From Alphaproteobacteria bacterium 32-64-14 (lineage in GTDB: Bacteria > Pseudomonadota > Alphaproteobacteria > Caulobacterales > Hyphomonadaceae), in the NCBI GenBank assembly GCA_002280725.1, contig NCEM01000037.1, forward strand, positions 1 through 56,573: a stretch of DNA of 56,573 nucleotides, in the 5' to 3' direction. A model generated the notes under the pieces. The model ran no database searches and had not been told where the DNA came from. It saw only the letters and a program-made list of their open reading frames with translations. This document shows, one piece after another, positions 36,019 to 44,394 of this stretch. Within the stretch, counting starts at the first letter, position 1. The number at the start of each line of letters is the position of its first letter. The position numbers and the translations under genes are program-made.

Positions 36019-36672
36019 CTAATCCGCAGCGCCGACCGCGACTTGACGAGGCGCCCGCATCTCAACGCGGGCTTGGCGCAGGATGGCCCAGCCTCCCGAG
36101 ACCGACAGCGCAGCCATAAGCGTGGCGACGATCACGTCCGGCCATAGCGTTCCGGTACCGAATACCCCTAGTGCCGCCAGCATCACGGCGACGTTCCCGA
36201 TGGCGTCGTTGCGCGAGCATATCCAGACCGATCGCATGTCGGCGTCACCACGCCGGAAGCGAAACAGCATAAGCGCCACACCTGCGTTTGCGATGAGAGC
36301 GACAAGGCCGACGATGCCCATGACATCCGCCTGGGGAATAGCGCCACCGAACGCAACTCGCCAGCCTGCGCTGCCGACAACCCACAGGCCCAACGCCAGC
36401 AGGGTGGCGCCTTTGAAGAAGGCAGTGCGCGACCTGACGGCCAAGCCCATCCCGGCAACGAAAAGGCTGATGGCGTAGTTGGCGCTGTCGCCCAGGAAGT
36501 CGAGTGCGTCGGCTTGCAGGGCAGACGAACTGGCCGCGAAACCAGCAGCGATTTCAGCTGCGAACATGGTCGCGTTGACGATAAGCGCGACCCACAAAGT
36601 GCGCCGCCAGATGGGGTCTACCTTGGGCCCTGCATTGCTTGCGCAGGCGTCGTGTTCGCAGCAGCCCACCAT
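36019..36672 (-). CDS. Cation diffusion facilitator (CDF) metal exporter
   Basis: A 217-residue transporter, short because it lacks the usual C-terminal cytosolic domain. The start at 36672 gives MVGCCEHDACASNAGP, a Cys/His leader that may bind metal. Six hydrophobic segments follow. Metal-site residues are in SSALQADALDFLGDSANYA (the D-x3-D pair on helix 2) and SRNDAIGNVAV (helix 5). It is divergent from a MerR regulator, and a MerR-type promoter faces it. Substrates such as Zn, Cd, Co or Pb are likely; the exact metal cannot be read. Confidence 0.86.
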   Translation of the reverse strand: MVGCCEHDACASNAGPKVDPIWRRTLWVALIVNATMFAAEIAAGFAASSSALQADALDFLGDSANYAISLFVAGMGLAVRSRTAFFKGATLLALGLWVVGSAGWRVAFGGAIPQADVMGIVGLVALIANAGVALMLFRFRRGDADMRSVWICSRNDAIGNVAVMLAALGVFGTGTLWPDVIVATLMAALSVSGGWAILRQARVEMRAPRQVAVGAAD

Positions 36673-36717
36673 GGTCCAAGCCCTCGACAAATCAGCACGT
36701 CTGGGCAACCTGCACCT

Positions 36718-36737
36718 TGTAGTCACTACAGAGTCAA
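36718..36737 (-). promoter_or_regulatory. MerR-type operator/promoter for the CDF exporter
   Basis: TGTAGT-C-ACTACA (36718-36730) is a palindrome. On the minus strand TTGACT (-35, at plus-strand 36732-36737) is immediately followed by the palindrome, with a candidate -10 about 19-20 bp downstream of the -35. This is the elongated-spacer design that MerR regulators untwist. TTGACTCTG is the same arrangement as in zntA-type promoters. It faces the CDF gene, and the MerR start codon is at 36741. Confidence 0.75.
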
Positions 36738-36740
36738 GCG

Positions 36741-37160
36741 ATGCCAGACAGCCGGTCAGGAAGGTATTCCATCGGGGCGCTAGCGGAAGCCACGGACACC
36801 AAGGTGGAAACGGTGCGCTACTATGAGCGTGTCGGCCTGCTGCCAAAGCCTGGCCGCACGACCGGGAATTATCGTGCTTACACAGGTGACCACCTGGCGC
36901 GTCTGAGCTTTATCCGCCGTGCGAGGGATCTGGGCTTCACCCTGGACCAAATCCGCGCGCTGCTAGGGCTCGCCGATCACAAGGACAATGACTGTTGCAC
37001 GGTGGACGCGATGGCGCGGGATCACCTGGGCGACATCGACCGCAAGATTTCCGATCTCAAGGCGCTGCGGAGAGAGTTGAACGACCTCCTGGGTCAGTGC
37101 CAGCGTGGGACCATTGCCGACTGCCGCATCATTGGCGCGTTGTCACCAGTTGCAAAGTAG
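36741..37160 (+). CDS. MerR-family metal-responsive regulator (CadR/PbrR/ZntR-like)
   Basis: A 139-residue regulator. The winged HTH is YSIGALAEATDTKVETVRYYERVGLL, followed by a dimerisation helix and metal-loop cysteines Cys85-Cys86, Cys120 and Cys128. In this branch the Cys79/Cys112/Cys119-like positions bind Cd, Pb or Zn; the CC pair here and the QCQRGTIADC loop fit that group. It would activate the divergent CDF gene. A nitrobindin-like lipoprotein follows 13 bases later. Confidence 0.88.
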   Translation: MPDSRSGRYSIGALAEATDTKVETVRYYERVGLLPKPGRTTGNYRAYTGDHLARLSFIRRARDLGFTLDQIRALLGLADHKDNDCCTVDAMARDHLGDIDRKISDLKALRRELNDLLGQCQRGTIADCRIIGALSPVAK

Positions 37161-37173
37161 GAAGGAGGGCAGG

Positions 37174-37740
37174 ATGACCGCGAACATTTCCCGGCGTGGC
37201 GCGATGGTTGCGCTAGCCTCCGTCACCTCTGCTTGTGCGACGGCTGCGCCACCGGCATCGACCGCTGCGCCTCCCTTGAGCGCGCCCCTTCAGCCCATGT
37301 CCAGGTTCGTGGGCAAATGGAAGGGGACCGGCAAGGGCGACCCAGGCAACTCAACAGTAGAGCGCATCTACACGCCTGTGCTGGGCGGTCGCTTCATCGA
37401 AGTGCGCAACACGTCCACCTACGCACCGCAAGCCGCCAACCTCAAGGGCGAAGTCCATGATGACGTTGGCTATGTGAGCTTCGACAATGTGCGCAAGCTC
37501 TTCGTGCTGCGCCAGTTCCACGTTGAAGGGTTCGTGAACCAGTATGTAGCGACAACGCCCGACTTCACCGGCGACAAGCTCGTATTCGTGTCGGAGGGTT
37601 TCGAGAACATCCCCGCCAGCATGAAGGCGCGTGAAAGCTACACGTTCACTTCGGCTACCGCGTTTGAAGAAGTATTCGAGATTGCCGAGGATGGGGTCAC
37701 GTTCCAGATTTACTCCCGCAACTCGCTCAGGCGCGTCTAG
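37174..37740 (+). CDS. Exported nitrobindin/FABP-like beta-barrel protein
   Basis: A 188-residue protein. A strong site, GAAGGAGGGCAGG, precedes ATG 37174. The N-terminus has a twin-arginine-like SRRGAM and a lipobox-like VTSAC, so it is probably an exported lipoprotein. The body resembles the nitrobindin/DUF1794 beta-barrel: FVGKWKGTGKGDPG, RIYTPVLGGRFIEVRN, DDVGYVSFDNVRKLFVLRQFHVEG. Relatives bind haem or lipids; the ligand here is not known. It is downstream of MerR in the same direction, probably in one transcript. Confidence 0.65.
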   Translation: MTANISRRGAMVALASVTSACATAAPPASTAAPPLSAPLQPMSRFVGKWKGTGKGDPGNSTVERIYTPVLGGRFIEVRNTSTYAPQAANLKGEVHDDVGYVSFDNVRKLFVLRQFHVEGFVNQYVATTPDFTGDKLVFVSEGFENIPASMKARESYTFTSATAFEEVFEIAEDGVTFQIYSRNSLRRV

Positions 37741-37836
37741 CCAGGCATCATTTTGCTTGAAGCGGTTTCGGTGTTTCCGGGTACGGTGGCCAAGCTGGAA
37801 GTCTTCCATGCCAAGAGTACTCGCTCAAAGCGAGCG

Positions 37837-38511
37837 TTAGTTGCCTCGTTCGGCTGACGCGACTGGAAGGCCGGCAGCCCGCCATTCTGGCATTCCATGC
37901 TCGAGCCTTCGGCTCTTGAACCCCGACGTGCGCAGCAACGCTACGGCTTCAAACGCCATAACGCAAAATGCACCTCGGCAGTAAGCGACGACTTCCTGGT
38001 TGCGAGGTAATTCGGTGAGGCGCTTCTTGAGTTCACTGACTGGAATGTTGAGTGCGCCGGGAATGTGACCGGCTGCAAACTCATCTTCCGGCCGGACATC
38101 CAGGATGGTGACAAGTCCATCTTTGATGCGCTTGCGCAACTCTGTGCGGGAGACAGGCTCCATGGCGTCGCGCTCGTTGAAATACCCACTCACGACGACG
38201 CTCACTTCAGCGACGTTTCGTTCTGCGACGCGGCCGATCGCATGCATCAGGTCAAGCACGCAGTCGTCGGCGAGACGATAGAGCGTGAACTTTCCATCGC
38301 GCCGCGCCGCCAGAAGACCAGCCCGTCGCATGGACTGGAGGTGTTGCGACGCGTTGGCGACCGACAGGCCCGTTCGATCCGCGAGGCCTTCAACTGTCCG
38401 TTCGCCCTGCGCGAGGTGTTCGAGAATGGAAAAGCGATGTGGATGTGCGGCGGCTTTCGCCACCGCTGCAAATCCCGCGAGCAACGTTTCTTTGACGCTC
38501 TGCCTTGACAT
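37837..38511 (-). CDS. ArsR-family regulator fused to a rhodanese domain
   Basis: A 224-residue two-domain protein. Residues about 15-100 are an ArsR winged helix (HPHRFSILEHLAQGERTVEGLADRTGLSVANASQHLQSMRRAGLL) without obvious metal-site cysteines. Residues 120-222 are a rhodanese domain (ILDVRPEDEFAAGHIPGALNIP) with active-site Cys178 in YCRGAFC and a second Cys183. Such a fusion can sense reactive sulfur or a similar thiophilic species through the rhodanese Cys. It is divergent from the methyltransferase/ETHE1/MFS genes and likely controls them. Confidence 0.88.
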   Translation of the reverse strand: MSRQSVKETLLAGFAAVAKAAAHPHRFSILEHLAQGERTVEGLADRTGLSVANASQHLQSMRRAGLLAARRDGKFTLYRLADDCVLDLMHAIGRVAERNVAEVSVVVSGYFNERDAMEPVSRTELRKRIKDGLVTILDVRPEDEFAAGHIPGALNIPVSELKKRLTELPRNQEVVAYCRGAFCVMAFEAVALLRTSGFKSRRLEHGMPEWRAAGLPVASAERGN

Positions 38512-38532
38512 GATCTGGCCAACTCTCCATCA

Positions 38533-38542
38533 TTCAAGTGAA
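38533..38542. promoter_or_regulatory. Possible operator between ArsR-rhodanese and methyltransferase genes
   Basis: TTCA-AG-TGAA is a short perfect palindrome in the 77-base divergent intergenic space. Its position suits an ArsR-family site, but at 4-bp arms it could be chance. Confidence 0.3.
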
Positions 38543-38588
38543 CAATGGAACGACGCCGCTCGACGTGTCAACAGCAAAGGATTTTCCA

Positions 38589-39401
38589 ATGAATCCGAAC
38601 AAGGCGCTCTGGGAAAAGGGCGACTTCACGCGCATTGCCGAGTGCATGCGGCAGAGTGGTGAAGCGCTGGTTGCGGGATTTGGAGTAACAAGGGGGCTCA
38701 AGGTCCTGGACCTCGGCTGCGGAGACGGAACGACGGCCATTCCAGAGGCGAAGCTCGGGGCGGACGTTTTGGGCGTCGATATCGCGAGCAATCTTGTTGC
38801 AGCTGGCAACAGGCGCGCCCGGCAACTGGGACTTGCGAACGCCAGATTTCAGGAGGGCGACGCGTCCAATCTGCATGAATTGCGGGACGGAGCCTTCGAT
38901 CTCGTCGTGAGCATCTTTGGCGCCATGTTCGCGCCAAAGCCATTTGATGTAGCGAAGGAAATGGTGCGGGTAACCCGGCCCGGCGGTCGGATCATCATGG
39001 GAAACTGGATTCCCAACGACCCAACCCTGGTCGCACAAATCCTGAAAACAAGCTCCGCGTACTCACCGCCGCCGCCGGAAGGCTTTGTCAGCCCGATGAC
39101 GTGGGGGATCGAGGACAACGTGATCGCGCGATTTGGCGAAGCGGGCATACCAAAGGAAAAGGTGTTGTTCCTCCGGGACACGTACACCTTCAACTTTCCC
39201 GGTTCGCCATCGGCATTCCTCGCAGCATTCAGGACATTCTACGGACCGACCATGAATGCGTTTGAGGCGGCGGAAAAGACCGGCCGTGCCGCCGACTTGC
39301 AGGGGGAGTTGGAAGCTCTGTTCAACAGCCAGAACGGAAGCTCCAGTCCCAACGTCACGTCCATTCCCGCCACCTTCTTGCGGGTTACTGTGAACCGTTA
39401 G
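38589..39401 (+). CDS. Class I SAM-dependent methyltransferase
   Basis: A 270-residue methyltransferase. The start was set at ATG 38589 (MNPNKALWEKGDFTRIAECM); a GTG at 38538 would overlap the operator. The SAM-binding motif is VLDLGCGDGTTAIPEA, the acidic loop is VLGVDIASNL, motif II is FDLVVSIFGAMFAPKP, and post-motif III is RPGGRIIMGNWIPND. It resembles the UbiE/ubiquinone-like group. The substrate may be a small thiol or metalloid, judging only from the ArsR-rhodanese and persulfide-dioxygenase-like neighbours. Confidence 0.86.
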   Translation: MNPNKALWEKGDFTRIAECMRQSGEALVAGFGVTRGLKVLDLGCGDGTTAIPEAKLGADVLGVDIASNLVAAGNRRARQLGLANARFQEGDASNLHELRDGAFDLVVSIFGAMFAPKPFDVAKEMVRVTRPGGRIIMGNWIPNDPTLVAQILKTSSAYSPPPPEGFVSPMTWGIEDNVIARFGEAGIPKEKVLFLRDTYTFNFPGSPSAFLAAFRTFYGPTMNAFEAAEKTGRAADLQGELEALFNSQNGSSSPNVTSIPATFLRVTVNR

Positions 39402-39476
39402 CCCGGGCAAAACGCCCTCATGACCGCGCGTCAGCCTGCGCAGCATGTAGCGCCGATCTATGTCAAGGAACACCGT

Positions 39477-40217
39477 ATGATACTTCGCCAGTTCCTGCAC
39501 ACCGAGCCGGTCGCGATATCTTACTTGCTCGGATGTGGCGGCAAATCGTCCGGCGCAGTCGTCGATCCAGTCGGAGACGTTGCCCCATACCTGGATGCGG
39601 CTGCAAAGACCGGCATGCGACTTCTCTACGTGATCGACACGCATATTCATGCTGATCATGTCTCTTCGGGCCGGGCTCTGGCGGAGGCTTCAGGCGCCGA
39701 ATACGTCCTGTTCCACGAAGCGGAGGTTGCGCCGCCGATTCATGGCGTCCGTGATGGCGACATGCTCGAACTCGGCAACGTGACCGTTGAGGTCATGCAC
39801 TCACCCGGACACACGCCAGAACATATCTCGCTGCTCGTCCGCGATCGGACGCGGTCCGAAGAGCCGTGGTTCGTCATGACCGGCCACACGCTAATGGTCG
39901 GTGATCTCGGGCGTACAGAACTCGCTTCAAGCGCGGAAGAGGGAGCCCGCTTTCTATTCCGAACAGTGCAACGTCTGAAGGCTCTACCCGATCATCTAGA
40001 GATCCTGCCCGGCGCCTATTCTGGATCGGTGTGCGGCAAGAGCCTGAGCGGCAAACCAACATCCACGATCGGATTCGAGAAGCGGAACAACAAAGCCTTC
40101 CGGATCGAGGACGAAGAAGCGTTCGTCAAACTGATGACGACCGACATTCCGCCTCCGCCGCCGGGAGCAGCGGAGTTGCGGGCGCTCAACGCCGGAACAA
40201 CTACCGCCAGGACATAG
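39477..40217 (+). CDS. ETHE1-like metallo-beta-lactamase-fold hydrolase (persulfide dioxygenase type)
   Basis: A 246-residue MBL-fold protein. The metal motif is DTHIHADHVSSGRAL (HxHxDH), followed by HSPGHTPEHISLLV and TGHTLMVGDLGRTEL (third His and bridging Asp), as in ETHE1-type enzymes that oxidise glutathione persulfide to sulfite. ATG 39477 follows AAGGAA; an earlier ATG at 39420 is less likely. It sits between a methyltransferase and an MFS carrier and opposite an ArsR-rhodanese regulator, all consistent with reactive-sulfur handling. Confidence 0.82.
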   Translation: MILRQFLHTEPVAISYLLGCGGKSSGAVVDPVGDVAPYLDAAAKTGMRLLYVIDTHIHADHVSSGRALAEASGAEYVLFHEAEVAPPIHGVRDGDMLELGNVTVEVMHSPGHTPEHISLLVRDRTRSEEPWFVMTGHTLMVGDLGRTELASSAEEGARFLFRTVQRLKALPDHLEILPGAYSGSVCGKSLSGKPTSTIGFEKRNNKAFRIEDEEAFVKLMTTDIPPPPPGAAELRALNAGTTTART

Positions 40218-40220
40218 GAT

Positions 40221-41507
40221 ATGGCGCTGGGAGGGAGCCTCGGCGCGATCGGGCCGGTCGCGCTCGGGTTGAAAGCAAACTGGCGACAGTTTGCCATACT
40301 GGTTCTGATCAACGCCTTCGTGGGAGGCATGATCGGGATCGAACGAACCGTGGCGCCACTGATCGGCAGCGAAGAGTTCGGTATCACCTCCACGACACTC
40401 GTCGTCTCTTTCATTGTCAGTTTCGGGCTGGTCAAGGCGTTCGCCAATCTCCTGTCGGGCCAGCTTGCTGATCGATGGGGCCGCAAGCGCGTCCTGGTGC
40501 TGGGCTGGCTCGTTGGCTTGCCCGTTCCGTTCATGATCATGGCGGCGCCGACATGGGAATGGATCATCGCCGCCAACGCGCTGCTTGGAATCAGTCAGGG
40601 CCTTGCCTGGTCGATGACTGTTGTCATGAAGGTCGATCTGGTCGGCCCGAAATCTCGCGGTCTTGCGGTTGGACTGAACGAATTCGCTGGCTATCTCGCG
40701 CTCGGACTGACGGCATTGGCGACGGGGTATATCGCAGCGATCTACGGCTTGCGCCCGGCGCCGATCTATCTGGGCGTAGTGTATGCCATTGCAGGCACAG
40801 TTCTCTCGATCATCCTGGTCCGAGACACACGCCAGCATGTCGCCCTGGAACTGAGCCAGTCGGCGGTGGCGCCCTTGTCGCTGACGTTTCGCGAAGTTTT
40901 CGCCCTGACAACCTTCAAGGACAGAAACCTCTTTGCCGCATCGCAAGCGGGGCTCGTCAACAACCTCAACGACGGGATGAGCTGGGGAATCTTTCCGCTT
41001 TTCTATTCAACATTTGGTCTTGGCCTCGATCGCATCGGGCTGCTCAAGGCGATCTATCCCATCACGCAGGGACTGCTTCAGATCGCAACCGGGCCGCTGA
41101 GCGATCGTTGGGGGCGAAAGGGGCTGATCGTTACGGGCATGTGGGTTCAGGCGGGCGGCCTTCTTCTCACGGCTGCAACGCGCGACTTTGGCTGGTGGTT
41201 CGCCGGGAGCCTGCTGCTCGGACTGGGTACCGCCATGGTCTATCCCACGCTCATTGCCGCCGTTTCGGATGCATCCCAGCCGACATGGCGAGCGCGGTCG
41301 CTGAGCGTCTACCGGTTCTGGCGCGACCTGGGTTACGCGATCGGCGCTCTGGCGGCGGGGTTGATCGCCGATGCCTTCGGGTTTGCGTGGGCGATAGCAG
41401 CGATCGGAGCGCTGACCTTCCTGTCGGGGACGATTGTTGCTTTCGCGATGAAAGAAACACGGCCACACAACTCGGCCGCTCACGACACGCCTGAACATCA
41501 AACTTAG
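40221..41507 (+). CDS. MFS transporter
   Basis: A 428-residue carrier with 12 hydrophobic segments. Motif A appears in both halves (GQLADRWGRKRVLVLG and GPLSDRWGRKGLIVTG). SQGLAWSMTVVMKVDLVGPKSRGLAVGLNEFAGY is also conserved. It starts 3 bases after the ETHE1-like stop, so it is the last gene of a methyltransferase/ETHE1/MFS unit. Export of a methylated or thiol product is a reasonable inference. Confidence 0.88.
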   Translation: MALGGSLGAIGPVALGLKANWRQFAILVLINAFVGGMIGIERTVAPLIGSEEFGITSTTLVVSFIVSFGLVKAFANLLSGQLADRWGRKRVLVLGWLVGLPVPFMIMAAPTWEWIIAANALLGISQGLAWSMTVVMKVDLVGPKSRGLAVGLNEFAGYLALGLTALATGYIAAIYGLRPAPIYLGVVYAIAGTVLSIILVRDTRQHVALELSQSAVAPLSLTFREVFALTTFKDRNLFAASQAGLVNNLNDGMSWGIFPLFYSTFGLGLDRIGLLKAIYPITQGLLQIATGPLSDRWGRKGLIVTGMWVQAGGLLLTAATRDFGWWFAGSLLLGLGTAMVYPTLIAAVSDASQPTWRARSLSVYRFWRDLGYAIGALAAGLIADAFGFAWAIAAIGALTFLSGTIVAFAMKETRPHNSAAHDTPEHQT

Positions 41508-41511
41508 AGTT

Positions 41512-41625
41512 GATCTGAGTCAGGAATGGCTGGACGCCGTCCGTCTAGGCGGCGCGACGCGCAGTACGTTGGATGAACTGGCGACCACCATCCTGCAGGC
41601 CGACAAGGTCGTTGTGTTCTCGGGC
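41512..41625 (+). pseudogene. Remnant of a Sir2-type NAD-dependent deacetylase N-terminus
   Basis: The frame reads DLSQEWLDAVRLGGATRSTL, DELATTILQADKVVVFSG and then breaks off into SGCCRLLRLC. Sirtuins have LA..I..A..VVVFTGAGISTESGIPDFR at their N-terminus, so the match ends exactly before the NAD-binding AGIS motif. There is no start codon in frame. It lies in the 202-base gap between the MFS and AraC genes. Confidence 0.5.
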
Positions 41626-41709
41626 TGTTGTCGTCTGTTGCGACTGTGCACGGGATGGCGTCCTTCGGAGCGTCTGGCGAAGATGGCTGCGACGCGCTAG
41701 TTCAGTCCC

Positions 41710-42783
41710 ATGCTGGACGCGCTCCTTATCCTAGAAGTTCTGTTGCGTGGACTTGCGGTCGGCGCGCTGATCGCCACGGGCTCGGGCTTTGGCCGCAGCG
41801 GCGCGGCGCCCGCGGTTCGTGTTGGCGGCGCTCTTTTTTGTGCAAGCGTCGCTGCGTATGTGATCAATTCGTCGCCCGCTATCGGCGAAGCCCTTGGTCC
41901 GGCAAGACCGCTTTCGCACGTCCTGTCCCTGGGCGGCGTCGGTGCGTTCTGGTTGCTGGTCCGCGCCTTGTTTGAGGACCGGCCGCTGGCGCTGGGGGCG
42001 TTTTTGCCTTTTGCCATCCTTACACTGTTCGGATCGGTGGCGATGGCGATGCCAGAGCAGATAAAACCGGGCTTCTGGGTGGCGCACAATCTGATGGAAG
42101 TCAGTCTCGCAACGCATGCGCTCCTGATCATACAGCGGAGTTGGCGTGGAGATCTGGTCGAGGCTCGCAGACGAGCGCGCGGCCCTTTCCTGATATTCGT
42201 GACGCTGTTTGTGGTCACACTTTCCGGATTCGAGATCGGCGAGAGCTTCGGTGTCGCAGCGCCCTGGTATCCGCTCGCTGGAGCAGCGGCGCTCGCGATC
42301 TTCTGCCTCGGCGGCGCGATCGTCCTGCTGGAGACGCGCTCCGTCCTCTTTGGCGTTTCCGCCGCTGTCTCTCCAGCCGATGACAGCGACGCCGCAACGG
42401 GGCCAGCCGATCGCGCCGAAATTGCCCGGCTGACCGCGCTCATGGCCAAGGAAAAGCTATGGACCCAGGAGGATCTGACCGTTGGCGCGCTGGCGGCCAG
42501 ACTCGGAGCGCCGGAGCATAGGTTGCGCCGGTTGATCAATGGCCAGCTCGGGTATCGGAACTTCGCGGCGTTCATCAATTCCCACCGCATCGAGGAGGCC
42601 AAGTGCCTGTTTGCCGACGCCGATCAGGCGCGGAAGACTATCTCGTCCGTCGCCTTCGAACTTGGCTTTGGATCGCTGGGGCCATTCAATCGAGCTTTCC
42701 GCGAAGCGACCGGCCTGACGCCTACGGAATGGCGGAAGCAGGCCTTGGCGCAGGGCTCGCCGAAACTGGAAAAACCTGACTGA
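41710..42783 (+). CDS. AraC-family regulator with membrane sensor domain
   Basis: A 357-residue protein. The N-terminal 220 residues hold about six to seven hydrophobic segments (LLRGLAVGALIATG, LGGVGAFWLLVRALF, FLPFAILTLFGSVAMAM, FLIFVTLFVVTLSGF, LAGAAALAIFCLGGAIVLL), so it is anchored in the inner membrane. The C-terminal 110 residues are the double HTH: LWTQEDLTVGALAARLGAPEHRLRRLIN, then TISSVAFELGFGSLGPFNRAFREATGLTPTEWR. It is just upstream of a fatty-acid hydroxylase and a methyltransferase, which are likely targets. Confidence 0.88.
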   Translation: MLDALLILEVLLRGLAVGALIATGSGFGRSGAAPAVRVGGALFCASVAAYVINSSPAIGEALGPARPLSHVLSLGGVGAFWLLVRALFEDRPLALGAFLPFAILTLFGSVAMAMPEQIKPGFWVAHNLMEVSLATHALLIIQRSWRGDLVEARRRARGPFLIFVTLFVVTLSGFEIGESFGVAAPWYPLAGAAALAIFCLGGAIVLLETRSVLFGVSAAVSPADDSDAATGPADRAEIARLTALMAKEKLWTQEDLTVGALAARLGAPEHRLRRLINGQLGYRNFAAFINSHRIEEAKCLFADADQARKTISSVAFELGFGSLGPFNRAFREATGLTPTEWRKQALAQGSPKLEKPD

Positions 42784-42871
42784 TTTTGAAAAGGCCCAGT
42801 GATTTCAAATCCCGGCGAGACGCATCGACCAGAAATGCCTTCCAGTCCCTCCCGCATCAGGGAGAGTTGGC

Positions 42872-43711
42872 ATGCCGGAATGGGCCCAGACGATCGCCGG
42901 TCAATGGCTGGAAAGCGCGGGCGTGGATATCGTCAGGTATGTGGTGTTCGCCGTTTCTGTCTGGCTGGTTCTGTGGGTTGCCTGCAGCAGCCTGCTTCGA
43001 CATCGGAAGATTCGGGAGGAGACGCCGCCAGCCCGTCAGCTTGTCGTCGAGTTCCTGATCTCCGTCCGCTCCGTCGCGATCTTCTCGACCATCGGAATTT
43101 CGATGTTCCTCCTCGAGGGGGCAGGGCTGTTGCCCGGTCCTGCGCTTGCCGCGCAAGGCGGCCTTGTCTGGGCCACCGCCAGCCTTGTCCTCATGGTCAT
43201 GGCTCACGACGCCTACTTCTACTGGTCGCACCGGTTGATGCATGATCCGAGGCTGTTCCGGAGACTGCACCGGCGTCATCACCGCAGTCACAATCCATCG
43301 CCATTCACCGCGTACAGCTTCGACCTGGGCGAGGCGGTCGTCATGGCCAGCTTTGTGCCGCTCTGGATGATCGTTGTTCCCACCTCGTGGGGAGTTCTGA
43401 GCCTGTTCATGCTGCACCAGATTGTCCGGAATACCCTGGGACACTCGGGCTATGAGCTGATGCCTGCGACGTCGACTGGAAAGCCGATGGTCGATTTTCT
43501 AACAACGACAACCCACCATGACTTGCACCATGCCGAGGCTGGCTGGAATTTCGGGCTATACTTCACATGGTGGGACAGGATGATGGGAACGGAACATCCT
43601 GAGTATCATGCTCGCTTCGCGCAAGCCGCAGGCAAGCTCGTCGCTTCTTCAGTACCGGCAACACAAGGCGATCCGGCGTCAGGGCTCAATCCCGAAACGC
43701 AACAGGGTTGA
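42872..43711 (+). CDS. Sterol desaturase / fatty acid hydroxylase family protein
   Basis: A 279-residue di-iron integral membrane oxygenase. The eight-histidine signature is complete: HDAYFYWSHRLMHDP (HxxxH region), HRRHHRSHNP (HxxHH) and TTHHDLHHAEA (HxxHH). Membrane segments flank them (VFAVSVWLVLWVACSSLL, FLISVRSVAIFSTIGI). It hydroxylates or desaturates a lipid. It ends 10 bases before the next methyltransferase gene. Confidence 0.9.
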   Translation: MPEWAQTIAGQWLESAGVDIVRYVVFAVSVWLVLWVACSSLLRHRKIREETPPARQLVVEFLISVRSVAIFSTIGISMFLLEGAGLLPGPALAAQGGLVWATASLVLMVMAHDAYFYWSHRLMHDPRLFRRLHRRHHRSHNPSPFTAYSFDLGEAVVMASFVPLWMIVVPTSWGVLSLFMLHQIVRNTLGHSGYELMPATSTGKPMVDFLTTTTHHDLHHAEAGWNFGLYFTWWDRMMGTEHPEYHARFAQAAGKLVASSVPATQGDPASGLNPETQQG

Positions 43712-43721
43712 AGCGGACATC

Positions 43722-44351
43722 ATGCGCAGGCCTCGCTTCATTGCCGAACAGGCACGCAACGCGAAAGGGCCTATCGGCCGCGTCATTGCGTGGATCATGG
43801 CGCGCGAGACACAGAGGGACAACCTGCTCGCCATCGAAGCACTCGATCTGCGCGAGACCGATCACGTGCTCGACATAGGCGCGGGTCATGGATGGGCACT
43901 TGCGAGGATCGCCTCGCAAACTCAGATCGGAACTGTCACCGGCCTCGATCCTTCCAGCTTGATGGTAGACATCGCGAAGCGCAGAAATGCCACCCTGGTG
44001 CGAGACGGAAAGGTCACGATAAGGCAGGCGCACGTCGCGCATCTGCCCCTGCCTGATGCGGCTGTGGACAAGGCGATGTCGGTACACACGCTTTACTTCT
44101 GGCCTGATCTTGGCGGCTCGTTTAAAGAGATTGCGCGGGTTCTCAAACCCCAAGGCCAGCTTGTGCTCGTCTTTCGATCTTCGGACGACGTGCGCGCAGC
44201 AGCAGCCTTTCCAGCCGAAGTTTATAGTTTTCCTGCCGTGGCCGACGTCATTTCAGCGCTTAGGCATGCCGGGTTCTCAGTCAGCGCACCTCGCCTCGAT
44301 CAAACTCCACCTCAGGGGTATATCGTGATGGTAGCCACGCGCCAGGCTTGA
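43722..44351 (+). CDS. Class I SAM-dependent methyltransferase
   Basis: A 209-residue methyltransferase. The start at 43722 (MRRPRFIAEQARNAKGPIG) follows the preceding stop by 10 bases; the longer frame from 43608 lies inside that gene. SAM motif I is VLDIGAGHGWALARIA, motif post-I is VTGLDPSSLMVDIA, and motif II is VDKAMSVHTLYFWPD. It belongs to the UbiE/YafE-like group. The substrate is unknown; with the hydroxylase it may act on a lipid. Confidence 0.85.
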   Translation: MRRPRFIAEQARNAKGPIGRVIAWIMARETQRDNLLAIEALDLRETDHVLDIGAGHGWALARIASQTQIGTVTGLDPSSLMVDIAKRRNATLVRDGKVTIRQAHVAHLPLPDAAVDKAMSVHTLYFWPDLGGSFKEIARVLKPQGQLVLVFRSSDDVRAAAAFPAEVYSFPAVADVISALRHAGFSVSAPRLDQTPPQGYIVMVATRQA

Positions 44352-44394
44352 TGCCTATCCGCATAGCTTCGCGTTCACACTCTTGCTGCGAGGC

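Noticed and set aside
37820..37834. CTCGCT-CAA-AGCGAG hairpin beyond the ArsR-rhodanese gene
   Set aside because: It is only a 6-bp stem with no T-run; it could be a chance palindrome.
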